Origin: Cladorrhinum sp. PSN259
Taxonomy: Eukaryota > Ascomycota > Sordariomycetes > Sordariales > Podosporaceae
NCBI GenBank assembly: GCA_033725935.1
Contig: MU867092.1
Coordinates: forward strand, 186,001 to 250,000
DNA: 64,000 nt
Direction: 5' to 3'
The notes beneath the pieces are model-generated. The model ran no database searches. It was given only the letters and a program-made list of their open reading frames with translations, and was not told where the DNA came from. The position numbers and the translations under genes were made by a program. How positions within the stretch are numbered: the stretch's first letter is position 1; each line of letters opens with the position of its first letter. Of the stretch, positions 34,032 to 46,004 are shown in pieces.

Positions 34032-35795
34032 ATGGTATACCTCATACCCTCGTGGGCACTCGTCTGGGGCCTCATCCTCACCGTCAATGCCGTCAACGCC
34101 GCCCTCTCCCCTCGCGAGTCCCGCCTCCATATAGAGCTCATGAAAAATGCACCGCCCGGAATAACCTACCACATACCCAAAGGCATCCGTTCGTATACGT
34201 CTTCCTCGTCTTCCAAAATCACCTCCCGAGCCAAATCCAAGCAAGCCCATATCCAGAAACTGAAGCCAATTCGAACGAGCCGCACAAACTCCCGCTCAGC
34301 CGTTCACATCCTGGGCACTCATTACCGCAGTTTATTATCCCTCTCGAGAGAAGCCTCATCAGACTCAAGCTACGCAAACATATCCTCAACAAACGCCTAC
34401 GGGACGCAGTATGCCACCGCCCTAACCTGGGACTCCTCCCTCGCACCTCTCAGCTTCCTCCTCGACACCGGTTCCTCAGACACCTGGGCTATAAACCAAT
34501 CAAATTACACATGTCAGGACCTCTCAGGCCGTAACATCTCACAGTCGGCTTGCGGCTTCCCCCTTCCTCCTCCTCCTTCTTCCCCAGGCCAAGCCGCCCC
34601 TCAGCCTCTCAGCACATTCAAATACGGCCTCACGGATCCGGCGACGCACATGTATCTCCACTACGCAGACGGAGAGATCGTCTCAGGCCCCATGGGGTTT
34701 TCGGACCTGAGTATAGGAAACATTACCGTAAAGAAACAACAGGTCTGTCTGGCCGATAGGGCATACTGGTTTGGTAATAACGTCACGGTTGGGGTGTTGG
34801 GATTGGCTTTCCCTTCCCTAACAAGTGCGTACCTGGGCGAGGAAATCCCCGAGTCACCTGAAAATGGCGGGGGGTCTCCGCCACAGGGTGGTTTGATGGG
34901 TGATACGGTTGAGTACTCGCCTTTTTTCACCAGTCTGGTTGAGCAAGGGCAGATCGAGCCTGTGTTTAGTATTGCGATAGATCGGAACGATAGCACGGGG
35001 GTTTTGATTCTGGGTGAAGGGGAGCCGTGGGGGGTTGTCAGTGGGTTGGGTGGAGGGAGTAGGAGGGATCCTGTTGTGGAGGTTGATATGATTATTGTGA
35101 GTTCTTTGTTTTTCCAAAACAAGAATACCACCAATGGTTGGAATTGCCTTGCTAATGATAGGTGCTGCGTATGTGTACACAGACAAACCTAAACAACGTC
35201 GCCAAAACGGCATCCGAATACTCCTTCTACACAATCATCCCGGACGGGTGGTACTACGACCAAACTACAAACGAAAAGAAGATGCCGTATATAGTTGACA
35301 GCGGGACTACACTTTGTTACTTACCTCCAGGTACGTTTTCTTCTTCTCTCTTTCTCTTCTTTCTACTCCCACTGTTTCCCCTTCTCTGCTGCTACAGCCC
35401 CTCTTTATTTTGTCTCTACTATCACCTCTTCCCCCCCTCCACGTTATACTCGGATTAACGATGGATTCCCAACAGACCTAGCCAAACAGATAAACTCGGC
35501 CTTCTCCCCACCAGCAGTCTACCTGTGGATGTACGGCGCCTTCTTCACGACCTGCAACGCCATCGCGCCGCCCTCCCTGGCAGTCATCATTGACGGATTC
35601 AAATTCTGGATCAACCCTCGCGACCTGATCTACCGCGACATCAAGGATCCGATGACGGGCCTCTGCATGACGGCCATCGCAAGCGGCGGCATCGGCGGGC
35701 CGTACATCCTGGGAGACGTGTTCATGCAGAATGTCTTGACGATATTCGATGTGGGAGAAGCCAAGATGCGGTTCGTGCCTAGGAGTCGGTATTGA
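34032..35795 (+). CDS. Secreted pepsin-like aspartic protease (A1)
   Basis: Exons 34032-35096, 35162-35330 and 35476-35795 (introns 65 and 145 nt) encode about 517 residues. The signal peptide is MVYLIPSWALVWGLILTVNA. A propeptide of about 90 residues follows, then the two catalytic motifs: LLDTGSSDTW (Asp near 145) and IVDSGTTLCYLP (Asp near 401). Also present are the family features FKYGLTDPATHMYLHYADG (flap strand region), VGVLGLAFPS and, at the end, ILGDVFMQNVLTIFDVGEAKMRFVP. There are several N-glycosylation sequons (NYT, NIS, NIT, NVT, NDS). No GPI tail is seen, so it is secreted or vacuolar. Such enzymes degrade proteins outside the cell. The second intron is pyrimidine-rich and longer than most here. 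Confidence 0.9.
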
Positions 35796-36857
35796 TTATC
35801 TTTACGGAATACACATGCAGTTGGAGGGAAGCGAGAGAGAGAAAAAAAGAGTCTATTAAATGGTGTTGGATTAAATTTTAGCCAAGATTTCCAAAGAACA
35901 TTTGCTTTTTGTACAGTACCTGTGTTTTTCAATTTCTCTTGAAAAAAAAAAACTTGAATTCTGTAAGATGTAGAAGGTAAAAACAATCTTCTGGGTTCCT
36001 TTCGCCGTCGATTTTGACTTTGATCATTGCTTCCATGGCTTCTCTCTATACCTATCTGGCAATCCTGTCACTGGTATGTTTATCAGAATTTAGAGCTAAA
36101 GCAGGTATATACAGTACGTTCGCGACTCTTCGCTGAATCCCTCCGACACGTTTTCTTATAATTTGGTCCTAATAATTGCGAGTCAAGCTCACTAGTTTCA
36201 TTGGAGTAGAATGAATTTCTAGTAGGTGGTCCTAGGGAATATTGTATACAAATCGTAGGATATATGCATCATATCACATATTCCATAGAAAAAAACAATG
36301 GGCCATTGATTTATGCCTGAGCCCTTTTTATCCTGTCTTCACTCCTGCTTTCATCCAATATAATACCCAATAGAAATCACAAATCTAATCATGAGAGGGA
36401 ATAAGGATGTCTCGTAGAAGCGACTACTAAAACCTGGCAGTACAAGTGAAATTTTTTCTTTAACCGACCCAACCCTCTCCGCCCAACCAACCCTAAGAAA
36501 AGTCTGTATAAAAATGTTGGAATAAACCGTCCCAAAAGAGCAACACCATGAAATGTGTATATGTGTTATGTCTTTTTTTTTTTCGAAACCCAACGTTGTG
36601 CAAAGCGATTTATGTCAAATACCAGTTCAACCTCCTTGCGATCGCACCTGAAACTAGCCCAACCCCTGAATCAACTCGCCGGCCCCTTAACCCAGTAAAA
36701 TAGAGATGTATGGTCATCAACAACAAAATAATAAAACCAGCGCAGGTTTTGTAATAACAAGTATGATGCGCCGAAATCCGGAGAATATGTAGGAAAAATA
36801 AACCAACGTGAAAAAAATAACGAATGCGCAGTCGCTGTCAATCGCTCCCCACGTTGC
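35796..36857. other. Intergenic between convergent genes
   Basis: 3' flanks of the protease and the PFK2/FBPase2 genes. Several short A- or T-runs. No gene seen. Confidence 0.5.
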
Positions 36858-38440
36858 TCATACACCACCTTCTGGAGTGGGATCTTCATGCTTCGCTGTG
36901 CTGCCCTTGCCACGCCAGGTGCTGACGGCCTTGATGTTGGCCTTGTACGTCTGAACCTCGGTGCCGTAAGCGCGAGGCGTTAGTTTCATAAGCGTGTGCA
37001 ATGGTACTGGCACCCAAGGACTTTCTTCTTGCGTCTTCTGCATAAAGTATGCGTAAATGCAGCGGATGACGGCTTGGTGAGAGATGATGAGGATATCTTC
37101 GCTTCTCTCGAGCTCCATGATGATTGGCTCGAGACGAATGACGACATCACGGTAGCTCTCACCGCCACGGTAGCGGTAGTTGTACTTGTCTGAATCTCTT
37201 GCTTGGAAGTCTTCGGGGTACAGGTCGGCAATCTCTTGGTAGGTCATGCCGTCGCAAACGCCAGCGTCCAACTCATCCAGCGCTTTCCACTGCAGCTGGT
37301 TGTAGTGTTTTGGTAGGTGACGGGCCGTCGCAATGGTGCGTTTCAATGTTGATGTCCAGACCGTTAAGGGCCGGTCGCTCTGTAAGTTGTGTGTCAGCCA
37401 TGGGGTGGTCCGATAAGCGTACGGCACACGGCACGTAAAACCGCAGCGTTGGAACGAGAGGCGAGTCCCGTCTTGGCGCGGCAATTTCCAGGAATCAACT
37501 TACACCTACAGATTCAAGAACCAGCTCTGGTAATTTCATGGCATATTCTTCACCCCGGTGAGAGAGGTCGGCGTCGCCGCCAATGCGGCCCTCGAGGTTG
37601 AGCATTGACTCGCCGTGCTGCAGGAATAGTATTAGCATATTGGTCCTAAAACACCGCAAAAAGATGCCTTGCTTACACGAGAGAGCCAAACTGATCGGGG
37701 GCGAATGTGGAGGTTCATGAGGTAATAGACGATGCGACTTTGCAGGTAGTCTTGGATGCGGTTTATGATGACTTGCTTTCCAACGTTCATGATCTTGAGG
37801 TAGGTGAGGTCGTCTTCGTCCCCGTCGACGTTGATGGATTTGTAAACCTTTTCGTAGTTGCGAATGCGGTTCCGGAAGTCGAGAGCTGCCTGTTCTGGGT
37901 CCTGGCCGACGTAATCTGGGCTGGTGGTCTTGACGTCGCGAATGTTGGCCATGATGAGCTCCTCGTCGTCGCACTTGGACTCGACAAAGATGACTTCGAC
38001 GCCCTCCCCCCTAATCCTGTCGAGCACCCACTTTCGGCGCTCCTTGGTGCTGTTTGTCGCATCCAGAATGCCCACCACTCCACCGGACTTGAACCACTTC
38101 ATCATATCGACAACTGCGGCCTCGGCGGCGGCGCGCCGCTTGCGTTCGCCCTCTGCATTGTTTGTGTCGAAGAAGTCGGCCGAGGGATGGGGAGCGTCGT
38201 TGCGCCGATAGTTGCCAACGTTGAATGTCGCCGCCGGTATCGATAGCCACTTAAGGTACCGTTGCGCTGTAGCATGGAAAAGAAGCGTTAGAGAATCGGG
38301 GGGTCTCAAAGTTGGGAATTGGAGGCTAACTCACCCTTTTGGGCGATATAACTCTTTCCCCGGGCAGGGAGGCCAACCATGACCACGCAGATGTGGGTGT
38401 CTTCGGGCTGGATCCCGACACCGTTAACCCTTGGAGCCAT
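36858..38440 (-). CDS. 6-phosphofructo-2-kinase / fructose-2,6-bisphosphatase
   Basis: Exons 38440-38335, 38266-37677, 37617-37504 and 37379-36858 (introns 68, 59 and 124 nt) encode about 443 residues. The N-terminal kinase has the P-loop GLPARGKSY (residues 23-31) and the strong family stretch FNVGNYRR. The C-terminal phosphatase domain has the phosphoenzyme His in LSRHGES (near 233), ELDAGVCDG with the catalytic Glu (near 306) and the second His in ISHQAVIRC (near 371). Both active sites look complete, so the enzyme probably makes and removes fructose 2,6-bisphosphate, the allosteric regulator of glycolysis and gluconeogenesis, in the cytosol. The second-exon donor falls directly between R and H of the RHGES motif. 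Confidence 0.95.
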
Positions 38441-40982
38441 CTTTGCTGCTGAGTGCGTGTCTGAAGGCGGGTCTTGGAGCGAGAGATTTCGGAGACATGT
38501 AGCAGCCTAATTGAGTCGGGGGCAGTCGGACAGGTATGTACTCGAGAGAGGGTGAGAAGTGTGGTGGTTGATCGCGTGAGGGCTCGCCGGGGTCTTGGCT
38601 AATACAGGAGCGGATCGCGGGATAGCGGGTGCTGATGCAGCAAGATGCTGGGGAACTGGAACCACTTTGATGCAGATGTGCAGATGTGCAGATGCCGTGA
38701 TTGGCTTTGGGACTTGTTATCCGTGTGGTATTAAGGCGCTTCCCGTTCCTTCAAAGTCACCCTCCGGCTGCTCACGGGTAGTAGTGGGCAATTGGCAGGA
38801 TGTGTGAAGATATGAGTGAAAAAAAAGTAAAGGGAGGGAGAGAAAGTACAGCCCTCTTCACTCTTTAGCCAAGTCCAGGTTCAGAAAATGGGATGGATGC
38901 TGTCACATCGGAATTCCCAGGTGCACATTTTCTTGGGCGGGCCAAGACCCGACCCGCATTTTTCTAGCACCCGCTCCAAGGGAGGAATGGAGTCCTATGG
39001 GCTCCAGCAGCCCCAGTAGCAGGTGCCTCACTGCCCAGCGGCATTTGTACGGTAGTCCCGGCCAACAGTTCCAGGCCCTGAAGCCAAGGCCTCAGCAAGG
39101 GGCGCACCTGGGGACGGCACTCGGCCGGATTGGTGGGACACGGAGTGGGCTGAGAGGTGATGTGATTTTTTTTTTCTGTTTGGTTTTTTTCCCCTTGGGG
39201 GTGAATTCTTGGTATGTAATGCTCATGTACAATAATATGATGTACCTACTGACGTGATTTGGGCAGAACCGCGGCAAGCCATTTAATTATTATTTCTCAA
39301 GTAACGAGCCGCTGGTCCGATGATGCATAGGTAACATCACCTTATCAGCAAGCAAGAACATGCCCGCCCGCGGGAGGCTGTTTTCGTTTTGCAGTTCGTT
39401 TCGTGTGTAGTGCCCGGTAAGGTAGGTGTACCTTTGTGGCCACATGCAATTAACCCACCCGGCAGAACCCGGAAAGACATGGCGAAAGATCCAGCTCTGG
39501 TTGCTAGCAACTAAAACCTCTCCGCGCTACCTCCGCCCTACGGATCCCGAAAATCTTCAGACCACCAGAAACACCCCCAATTGCCAAGCTTTCCGGAATC
39601 TAGGTGGCCCAGCTGACCCGCAGGTTTGCATGCAGACCCTTACAGAGACATGGATCCTCTCACGTAAACTTGTTCTTCTCCGCGCCTTGGCTCAGGTTGT
39701 TAGTCCCAGGCACCCTGAGGATGGCAACTTTGCAAGTCGTTTGGTCCCGTGATGGGTTTGTTGAATAATGGCGTGGACACGATGGTGGGGTTTGTTTTCG
39801 CCTGTCATTGCGTTATGACGAGGCTGGGAAAGTCCAACTCGGGCAACCCGGCTATTTCCTCAAGAGAAAAATATTTCGTTTCTCGGCTGAAAAGAAAAGA
39901 CGAGACAAAAAGGTAAGAGTCATCCGTGACTACTAGCGTGGGATAATCTTGGGCTGGGAGACATGTTCGGCAAAGAGAAGAATTGAGAGATTGTTACTTT
40001 TGCGATGGTGGGGCTGCCTCTTTTCTTTCAACAAATGTGGGGTTTTTTCGCTTCCTTCAACAAAACGAAACAATGCCGAATTGATCGACATGACCAGAGT
40101 TTGTTCCTGCTTTTTTCTTCTGCACTGCCTTCAAACCATCGGGGATTGCCGTACCAATTGGGACATCGAAAAGTTTCACAAAGTCATCTGACCTCTGCCC
40201 CCCAATCTATTTCGTAGCGTGCCAGTTAGGCAGTGTGGCATTGGAGCTAGAAACCCCTTGGAAAGTTCTTTTTTTCGGCCCTGAAAATAATCGATAAGAT
40301 TTGCAAAAAACATGGGCGACAAGATCGTTTGTTGGAGACCGTAATTAGTTTGGTACCCATAAAATGGAACCACCCTGAGATGACGACGGTAAAAGTCACG
40401 ATTGAGCTAAGTTTCAGAGCCGTTGACTCGCCAAACTGTAAGATCGAGATGGCTCTCTTTTTCTTATGCAGCAAAAGGTCGTTGATATTTCCGAACATCT
40501 CCTTCGGATCCTTCTTCCAAAATGTTGGGACGATTTTGTATGTGTGGGGGGTTCCCGAGAGCGATGCAAGAAAACGTGTCGGCCCAAACTAAACAAGCAA
40601 AGCCGACAACCTGCAGGTACTGCCGGATACACAAACAAAGTTTGGACGTTTCAGACGAAGAACCCCCTTTTTTTTTCCTTCATGGATGATGGCCTGACCG
40701 CCAACGTACTCCATACCTAAACCCCCACGCTTCTCCTTCTCATGTGATCCCCTTTCCACCTTTGATCATCATCGTCCAAAATTAGCAGACACCCAAGTAT
40801 TAGTAAGAACACTTGAAATTGTATTGGGAGATATTCTTGTCACTACATGTATTTATTGGTGGATGCTCTTCTGTATTTTCTTACCACGGCAATCTTCTTC
40901 TATGATCTGTTAAGTATGTTTTATCATCTCCTCAATTGTTTCCTCCGTTATCCCTTCAGGCAAGACTCAAGTAAGAGCATGC
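38441..40982. other. Long intergenic stretch
   Basis: 2.5 kb upstream of the PFK2/FBPase2 gene and downstream of the 41-kb hypothetical gene. Some G/A-rich and T-rich short tracts. No supported coding frame, tRNA or repeat recognised. Confidence 0.4.
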
Positions 40983-41850
40983 CTATAATCCGTTTCCAAG
41001 GCATTCAATATGTCTCATGATGTTGTGGTCCACGAGCTTGCGCCAATCTGGGTTATCGATGTCGGGGCGCGACTGGGATCTGCCCGGTAGTTCAATTACG
41101 TAGTGTCTATCCGGGTTGTAGCAATAGAATAGATCCGATGACCTCGTGAAAGACTTTAGGTTCGAGCCGCTAATAATGCGTTCCGACCAACCAGTGATTC
41201 TGTAGTAAGATCAGAGCTTTCTATTAGCATTCATGTCTTGATGCTCAAACACCGTGACCTCAGGCTCGCTTCTTTGATCCAGGAAAATAGTCTACTTACC
41301 GAACTACTGTTTCGGGTGTGATCAAGCTTGCGATTCCAGGCCGCGAGTATCGCAACAGTTCGTTTTGGTCCCGGCCGTTCATTTGTATCCATAAATTCCA
41401 GCGTACGAGGTCGCTGCCGTCCGCAATCCATCCAAACTTGATGGTTCGCTCAAAGATGCTCGTCCTGTTGTCCTTCCACTTGAGTGAGATTTCGTCTGCA
41501 TAACAAGCATCAAGGTTATTACGCCACGGGATGGTACCCTGCATAGTCGCGGCCAAGTCGTCTGTGAAGATGGTGAATTTGAGATCCCATGGCCGATCTT
41601 TGTCCTTCTTTTTTGACTGAAAGTCAATCGGTATATGAAGGCTCTCGACCCGAAATTTCCAGGGGTTTGCGGGCTGTATAGTCGTCGGAGGTGGTACAAT
41701 ACTCGTCGCGGATGGCCCGTCGTGCCCTTCGAATCTGGGATATATCGGCAGTCGACCTAAAACTCTGCCGGCAGTCTGGAAATTCCTATTCCTGCTAGCG
41801 TCCCGCTCTTCAAGTTGTCTCAGGGTAGCATAAGGGGGTGGTGGCACCAT
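40983..41850 (-). CDS. Hypothetical protein, two exons
   Basis: Exons 41850-41300 and 41199-40983, split by a 100-nt intron with a GTAAGT donor and a CTACAG acceptor, encode about 255 residues. The ATG at 41850 (MVPPPPYATL) is preferred over one at 41943, because a TATAAA box lies between the two. Pro-rich N-terminus; the rest is mixed alpha/beta with Trp/Arg-rich stretches (PWDLKFTIFTDDLA, FGWIADGSDLVRWNLWIQMNG, SDLFYCYNPDRHYVIELPGR). No signal peptide, membrane segment or known family is recognised. The good splice frame and normal base use support a real gene. Confidence 0.65.
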
Positions 41851-42259
41851 TCTGCAGGTGTAGGTGTGTGTCGAAATGGATGTCTGGTGGAGGAGACAGC
41901 AAAGCTGACAAGAGGAAGAGTGGAAGAGTTTTATAAGCAGCATGCAGGCTGCTCTGTTCTTGGTTGGCCTACATCATGTGGATGTACCTATGTCCATATC
42001 AACCTATTGCCACGTCCTCTGTGCGTCTAGAATAGGTAAGTAGCAATGCACTTTTGTTGAGGCATCACCAAACGCCGAACTCGGGGGACTTTCACAAGTT
42101 CTCAATGCTGATTCGTAGGTACTTCTATCATCAGTTTATCTTGTTACAGCAACACAAAACACAAAGCTTGATCATCAGTAGGACCATGTCCATATATTCA
42201 AAGTGCATTGAACTCCGACCCCGTATCCCCATACCTATCAAACGCTACACACTGCCATA
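41851..42259. other. Promoter region of the 41-kb hypothetical gene
   Basis: About 0.4 kb between two same-strand genes. It contains the TATA box at 41930-41935. Nothing else seen. Confidence 0.5.
41930..41935 (-). promoter_or_regulatory. TATA box
   Basis: TATAAA on the minus strand, 80 nt before the ATG at 41850. It supports that start over the upstream ATG at 41943. Confidence 0.6.
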
Positions 42260-42826
42260 CTACAGCTTCCCGTTCTTCTTCGCTGACCAGGTAGCAATAG
42301 CATCCATCAGAGGCGGGCTCAAAGCGTCATACGTCTCCAAACCAAGACCCTTCAACTTTGTCCTCACGTCATTCATCCCCGCGGGATCAAACCCTCCTTC
42401 GATGATACTCGACACGAACGCAGCAAACTGGGGCTCCTGCCATCCCTTGTGGTCACTCAATTCGGTGTGCACAAAGTCAAGTCCGTGAAACGGATGTTCC
42501 TTTTCGATCCTCCCGTACAGGTGAGTACCGCAGTCCTTGCAGGCAAATCGGAGAATAGCAGCGCTATCGTCGATCACGATGAGCTTTTGCTGGTTGGCGG
42601 TGACGGAAAGGTTGTCGCGGGGCACGACGGCGACGAGGGAGAAGAGGGCACCGTCTGGTTTCCAGCATTTGGAGCAACCGCAGGCGTGGTTGTGCAACAC
42701 GTCGCTGGTGAGAGTTACCTCGACCGGGTCGTTCTCGCAGAGGCAGTGGAGTGTTCCACCGGGGAAGGAAGTTTGGCCCTTGGTGAAGCCGTTGTCGAGG
42801 GCTGGATGGAGGGAGAAGGGGGCCAT
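42260..42826 (-). CDS. Gfa-family S-(hydroxymethyl)glutathione synthase
   Basis: A single-exon gene for 188 residues from the ATG at 42826; another in-frame ATG 30 nt upstream is less likely. It belongs to the Gfa/CENP-V zinc-binding family: Cys pairs in LHCLCENDP, HACGCSKCWKPDGALF and RFACKDCGTHLYGRI supply the zinc ligands. The C-terminal part, HPFHGLDFVHTEL and FDPAGMNDVRTKLKGLGLETYDALSPPLMD, matches the fungal full-length enzymes that speed condensation of formaldehyde with glutathione in formaldehyde detoxification. A TATATATA stretch lies about 100 nt upstream. Whether it really accelerates the reaction, or only binds glutathione, is debated for the family. Confidence 0.9.
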   Translation of the reverse strand: MAPFSLHPALDNGFTKGQTSFPGGTLHCLCENDPVEVTLTSDVLHNHACGCSKCWKPDGALFSLVAVVPRDNLSVTANQQKLIVIDDSAAILRFACKDCGTHLYGRIEKEHPFHGLDFVHTELSDHKGWQEPQFAAFVSSIIEGGFDPAGMNDVRTKLKGLGLETYDALSPPLMDAIATWSAKKNGKL

Positions 42827-43383
42827 TTTTGTAAGATGATATGAATGGGTAATCAATATTTTGAAATCAAAAAAACGATCATGAATAGATGCCAGCTTTG
42901 AATGTCAGAGCTGTCCACACGCCAGATATATATACATGGGCATTGAACCCTTGACTTGAATCCCGTCCCTCCGAAATAAGCAGAACCCCTGAATTGCTCG
43001 ATTGCGTCTTCATTGAAAACGGGCATTGAATAACTACCGACTTTCGGTCTCCTCCTCTCTCTTTCTCCTCTTCTCAGGATCGAATTATCCGGGTCGGCGT
43101 CCGACCCGTGTCTCGGTGTACTACAAGTTGCCTTATCTCTCACTTATATGTGCTGCCAATGCAACCAAAGAAAAAAAAAAAGCTGCAACGGCAAAATCAC
43201 TCACCCGTGAATGCCATATCATCCAGTCCTGAGAGATGCCATGGCTCGCGATCACGCAATCCCAACGGGTGAGGTTTTCATCAATCCAGTTAGATAACCA
43301 ATTGGAGAATTGGGGTTTGCCCAGAACCAGCAGCAGAAAAAATAAGGTGCGGCCCAGTAAAAATAATATAAGAAAAAAAAAGA
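42827..43383. other. Intergenic between Gfa gene and tRNA-Gln
   Basis: Holds the Gfa promoter with a TATATATA block near 42925. No gene. Confidence 0.5.
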
Positions 43384-43473
43384 GGTCGTGCCCGGGTTCG
43401 AACCGGGGTTACTGGAAGGATTTTGAAGTCGTGAAATCAAAATCCAGTGTGATGACCACTACACTACACAACC
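43384..43473 (-). tRNA. tRNA-Gln (TTG anticodon) with 19-nt intron
   Basis: A full cloverleaf on the minus strand. The acceptor stem is GGTTGTG with CACGACC, the D-arm is TAGTGTAGTGGTCATCAC, the anticodon stem is CTGGA with TCCAG and the T-arm is CCCGG TTCGAAC CCGGG. The anticodon loop reads TTTTGA, then a 19-nt intron at the standard 37/38 site (43418-43436), then T. The intron end TCAAAATCC is exactly complementary to GGATTTTGA around the anticodon, as in eukaryotic pre-tRNAs. Anticodon TTG decodes CAA. Confidence 0.93.
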
Positions 43474-43745
43474 ATTGGAGAAATTTGAAAGTTGTTGTTG
43501 GCTGGTGCAGGGATTACCCTTCATACAGAGGCAATTTACGTGAAGCAACTGTCTGATATTTTTGCAGAATAAGTTAGTGTGCAAGTATCACTTTAAATAA
43601 AATTAAAAACAATGTAGACTAATAAAAGCAAAAAAAGAATTTAAAGTTTCGCAAAGTAAGATCTGAGGTTAAAAGATGATTTAAAATAAAAAGAATTTTT
43701 AAAAAAAATTAAACACTTCAGAATAGAGCAAAAAACGAAAACGAC
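43474..43745. other. AT-rich spacer between two tRNA genes
   Basis: Very A/T-rich, especially 43560-43735, with runs of A. It has no gene and may be the remnant of an insertion near the tRNA genes. T-runs downstream of each tRNA (on the minus strand) can serve as pol III terminators, such as TTTTTTTT just after the Gln gene. Confidence 0.4.
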
Positions 43746-43839
43746 TCGGATACCGGGAGTCGAACCCGGGGCTGTTGAGAGAGAACATATCACTTCTGAG
43801 AAGTGAGAGTCAACGATGTTACCGCTACACCATACCCGA
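43746..43839 (-). tRNA. tRNA-Glu (CTC anticodon) with 24-nt intron
   Basis: A cloverleaf on the minus strand. The acceptor stem is TCGGGTA with TATCCGA (one G-T pair), the D-arm is TGGTGTAGCGGTAACATC, the anticodon stem is GTTGA with TCAAC and the T-arm is CCGGG TTCGACT CCCGG. The anticodon loop is CTCTCA plus C, with a 24-nt intron at the 37/38 position (43780-43803). Anticodon CTC decodes GAG. The T-arm sequence matches the usual eukaryotic tRNA-Glu type. Confidence 0.9.
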
Positions 43840-46004
43840 TAGGAATGGCTTCCGATGAATTGTTGAAGCATCGTTTCGTGCGACAGGCCTATCTTGATGG
43901 GAACGGCACCCTTCCTTTTGCAGGGGGTGTCGTTGCTGTTCGATCGACACCGTCCATTTGATGCTGGACGCCGTGTGGCGTACACCAAGTCTAAATTGTA
44001 ATGTATCAATGGTTAAATCCAAAACTGTATCTTTCACAATGCATGCGACAAGAAGATTAGACGTGCATTGGTGTGCGCTGAGTGAAACAGGTCAGCAGTG
44101 TTTCTTGGGCAATGCTGTTCTCGCTGTTTGCTGCAAGCTTGGCCTGTCAACATTGAATTTGGCTTGGTCCTTGAAAATCTATAGCGATTTCAATAGAAGT
44201 TGGCAGTGAGTAGAACTATGTCATACTCAATCTCATAGTTCAAGGACGACAGGTCTCGCAGTTCCTCAAGTTTGTCAAGTCTCAACAGCGCATTGAGTCT
44301 ACTTGCGGCCAAAGACCTTAAGTCTGCCCGAGTTATCAAGGTCCTTGTTTTCAATGGTTATCACAAACAGCTGGGATCTCGACTAGAAAATCACGGGTTT
44401 CGGCCCTGTTCTGAGTGATATTGTTTCTTCACTTGGCACTCTTGACGAAGAATACTCAGGAACAAAGAAGAGTAATAAATGGGTGAATGCTGAGCTGAGT
44501 TCCAGGGATTGTTGCTGTTAGGCTGCCATGATAAACTGCAAAGAAAGAAATAAAAAATAATTCTCCTTGGCAGGCAAGTCGATGATGAAAACCAGTAGTA
44601 ACCTTTTTTTTTTTTGCGAATTCTTAAAACGATGAAGGGTCATGTTAGAAAAAAAAAAAAAAAAAAAAGGGATCGTGATTGGTTCGCAAGGGAATGCTTA
44701 TTTTTGGACAATGATCTGACCGGAAGAAAGTGGGCCGATCTAACCGCCGGCTTACTGAAGATTGAGTTGCTCTGAGCCAATCATTTGATGGATCCATGGT
44801 AATTCCGGTTGGGATACCGGTACCCGAAAGAGTATGAGATTGAGTCACCTGTATACCCTCCTTGGAGCGTGCAAGTTGAACCATCAATCATAATTCTCGG
44901 CGCAGTCAATTCCAAAGAGGCGAGCATCTGATTGACAGACCAATCAGGTACCTCGTCGGATATTGATTTGCTCTTCAGAGTTTGAACAAGTCAAAGCTGG
45001 TGGGGATTGTGGTTCAAGGCTTGGCATTCGAAATGCGGGGCAGGGCTGCAGGGTTGAGCGGAGATTGTCTACCAGCAGTGACGGCTCATCTCAAACTTGC
45101 ATCAACTGCCACCTCATCAGCAAAGTCCATCGTCGACATTGCGGGCAAAGTTTTAGTCTGATCCCACGATCCTACCATCAGGGCCATTGAAATACCGAAA
45201 GTTTGCCGTCAGCAATGGCGCATGCCGCATCCGACATTCGCGTGCGAAGGGGAATTGACTGCGGGTGCCATTCCCTGTTGTGTTGCTCATGGCCTTGGAG
45301 ATAACAAGCTGGACGATTTCTTGGAGGAAGTAAAACTGGCACTGGAACAGCTTTCTACGACCAAGTATGACCAATTTAAGCATGATATGGCCCTTTGCAC
45401 CCTGTCTTTCGACTTGCACCCTGCGTTTCGGCAGCCGCTTCAAAATGACCCCGGACACTGGAATGACTGGCCACCAAGCACCGAGCGCTTACCGTGAGCG
45501 CTTCACAAAGTGGGACCCACTGCCATCTCTAATGGCTTTCTTGACGACCTTTGTCAAGGACAAAGACAACACCTGCATCTATTTTTGCAGTCATTTGCTG
45601 GTTTACAGAGCAGGGGTCATGTGGGACTTGTTCTCCGCTGCAAGTCCCTCTTATTGTGCCCGTTCGCCTTTCACCACCACTTCCATTGTGGTTGTCTTTT
45701 CTATTGTTTTCTCCCTTTGTCCTCTCTTTCTTTCAACAGCTAACAATAGACTCGTGGCAATCGAGCAGCATGTTTATGTGAATTTACTGTCATTTGCCCA
45801 TTTCCTTTCCTTTTCCTTATTTTCTAGTTTCCATTTCTCCTCCGTTTTTTTCGGTTTCCTATCGACTTCGTTTACCACATAGCTGGTCTACTTAATTCTT
45901 CAATAACATTCTCACGAAGAAAAAACAACATCTCACAGAAATAGTTTCACACATCCTCTTGGCTGGAACAAGAGTTACTTTCTGAATCATTCTTTATATT
46001 CATC
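43840..46004. other. Intergenic upstream of PRM1
   Basis: 2.2 kb without a supported gene. It contains a 20-nt A run (44649-44668). Frames between 45222 and 45882 are low in motifs and lack splice support. The last part is the PRM1 promoter. Confidence 0.4.
44649..44668 (+). repeat. A20 homopolymer
   Basis: Twenty consecutive A residues. It could be the tail of a retroposed sequence, though no source sequence or target-site duplication was recognised. Confidence 0.8.

Noticed and set aside
41851..41943. Upstream ATG 41943 as start of the 41-kb hypothetical gene
   Set aside because: It would place the TATA box inside the coding region and add residues of poor quality.
45222..45882. Plus-strand frames upstream of PRM1
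   Set aside because: Low-complexity Ser/Phe/Cys content, no homology signal, no good start; most likely promoter and 5' UTR of PRM1.
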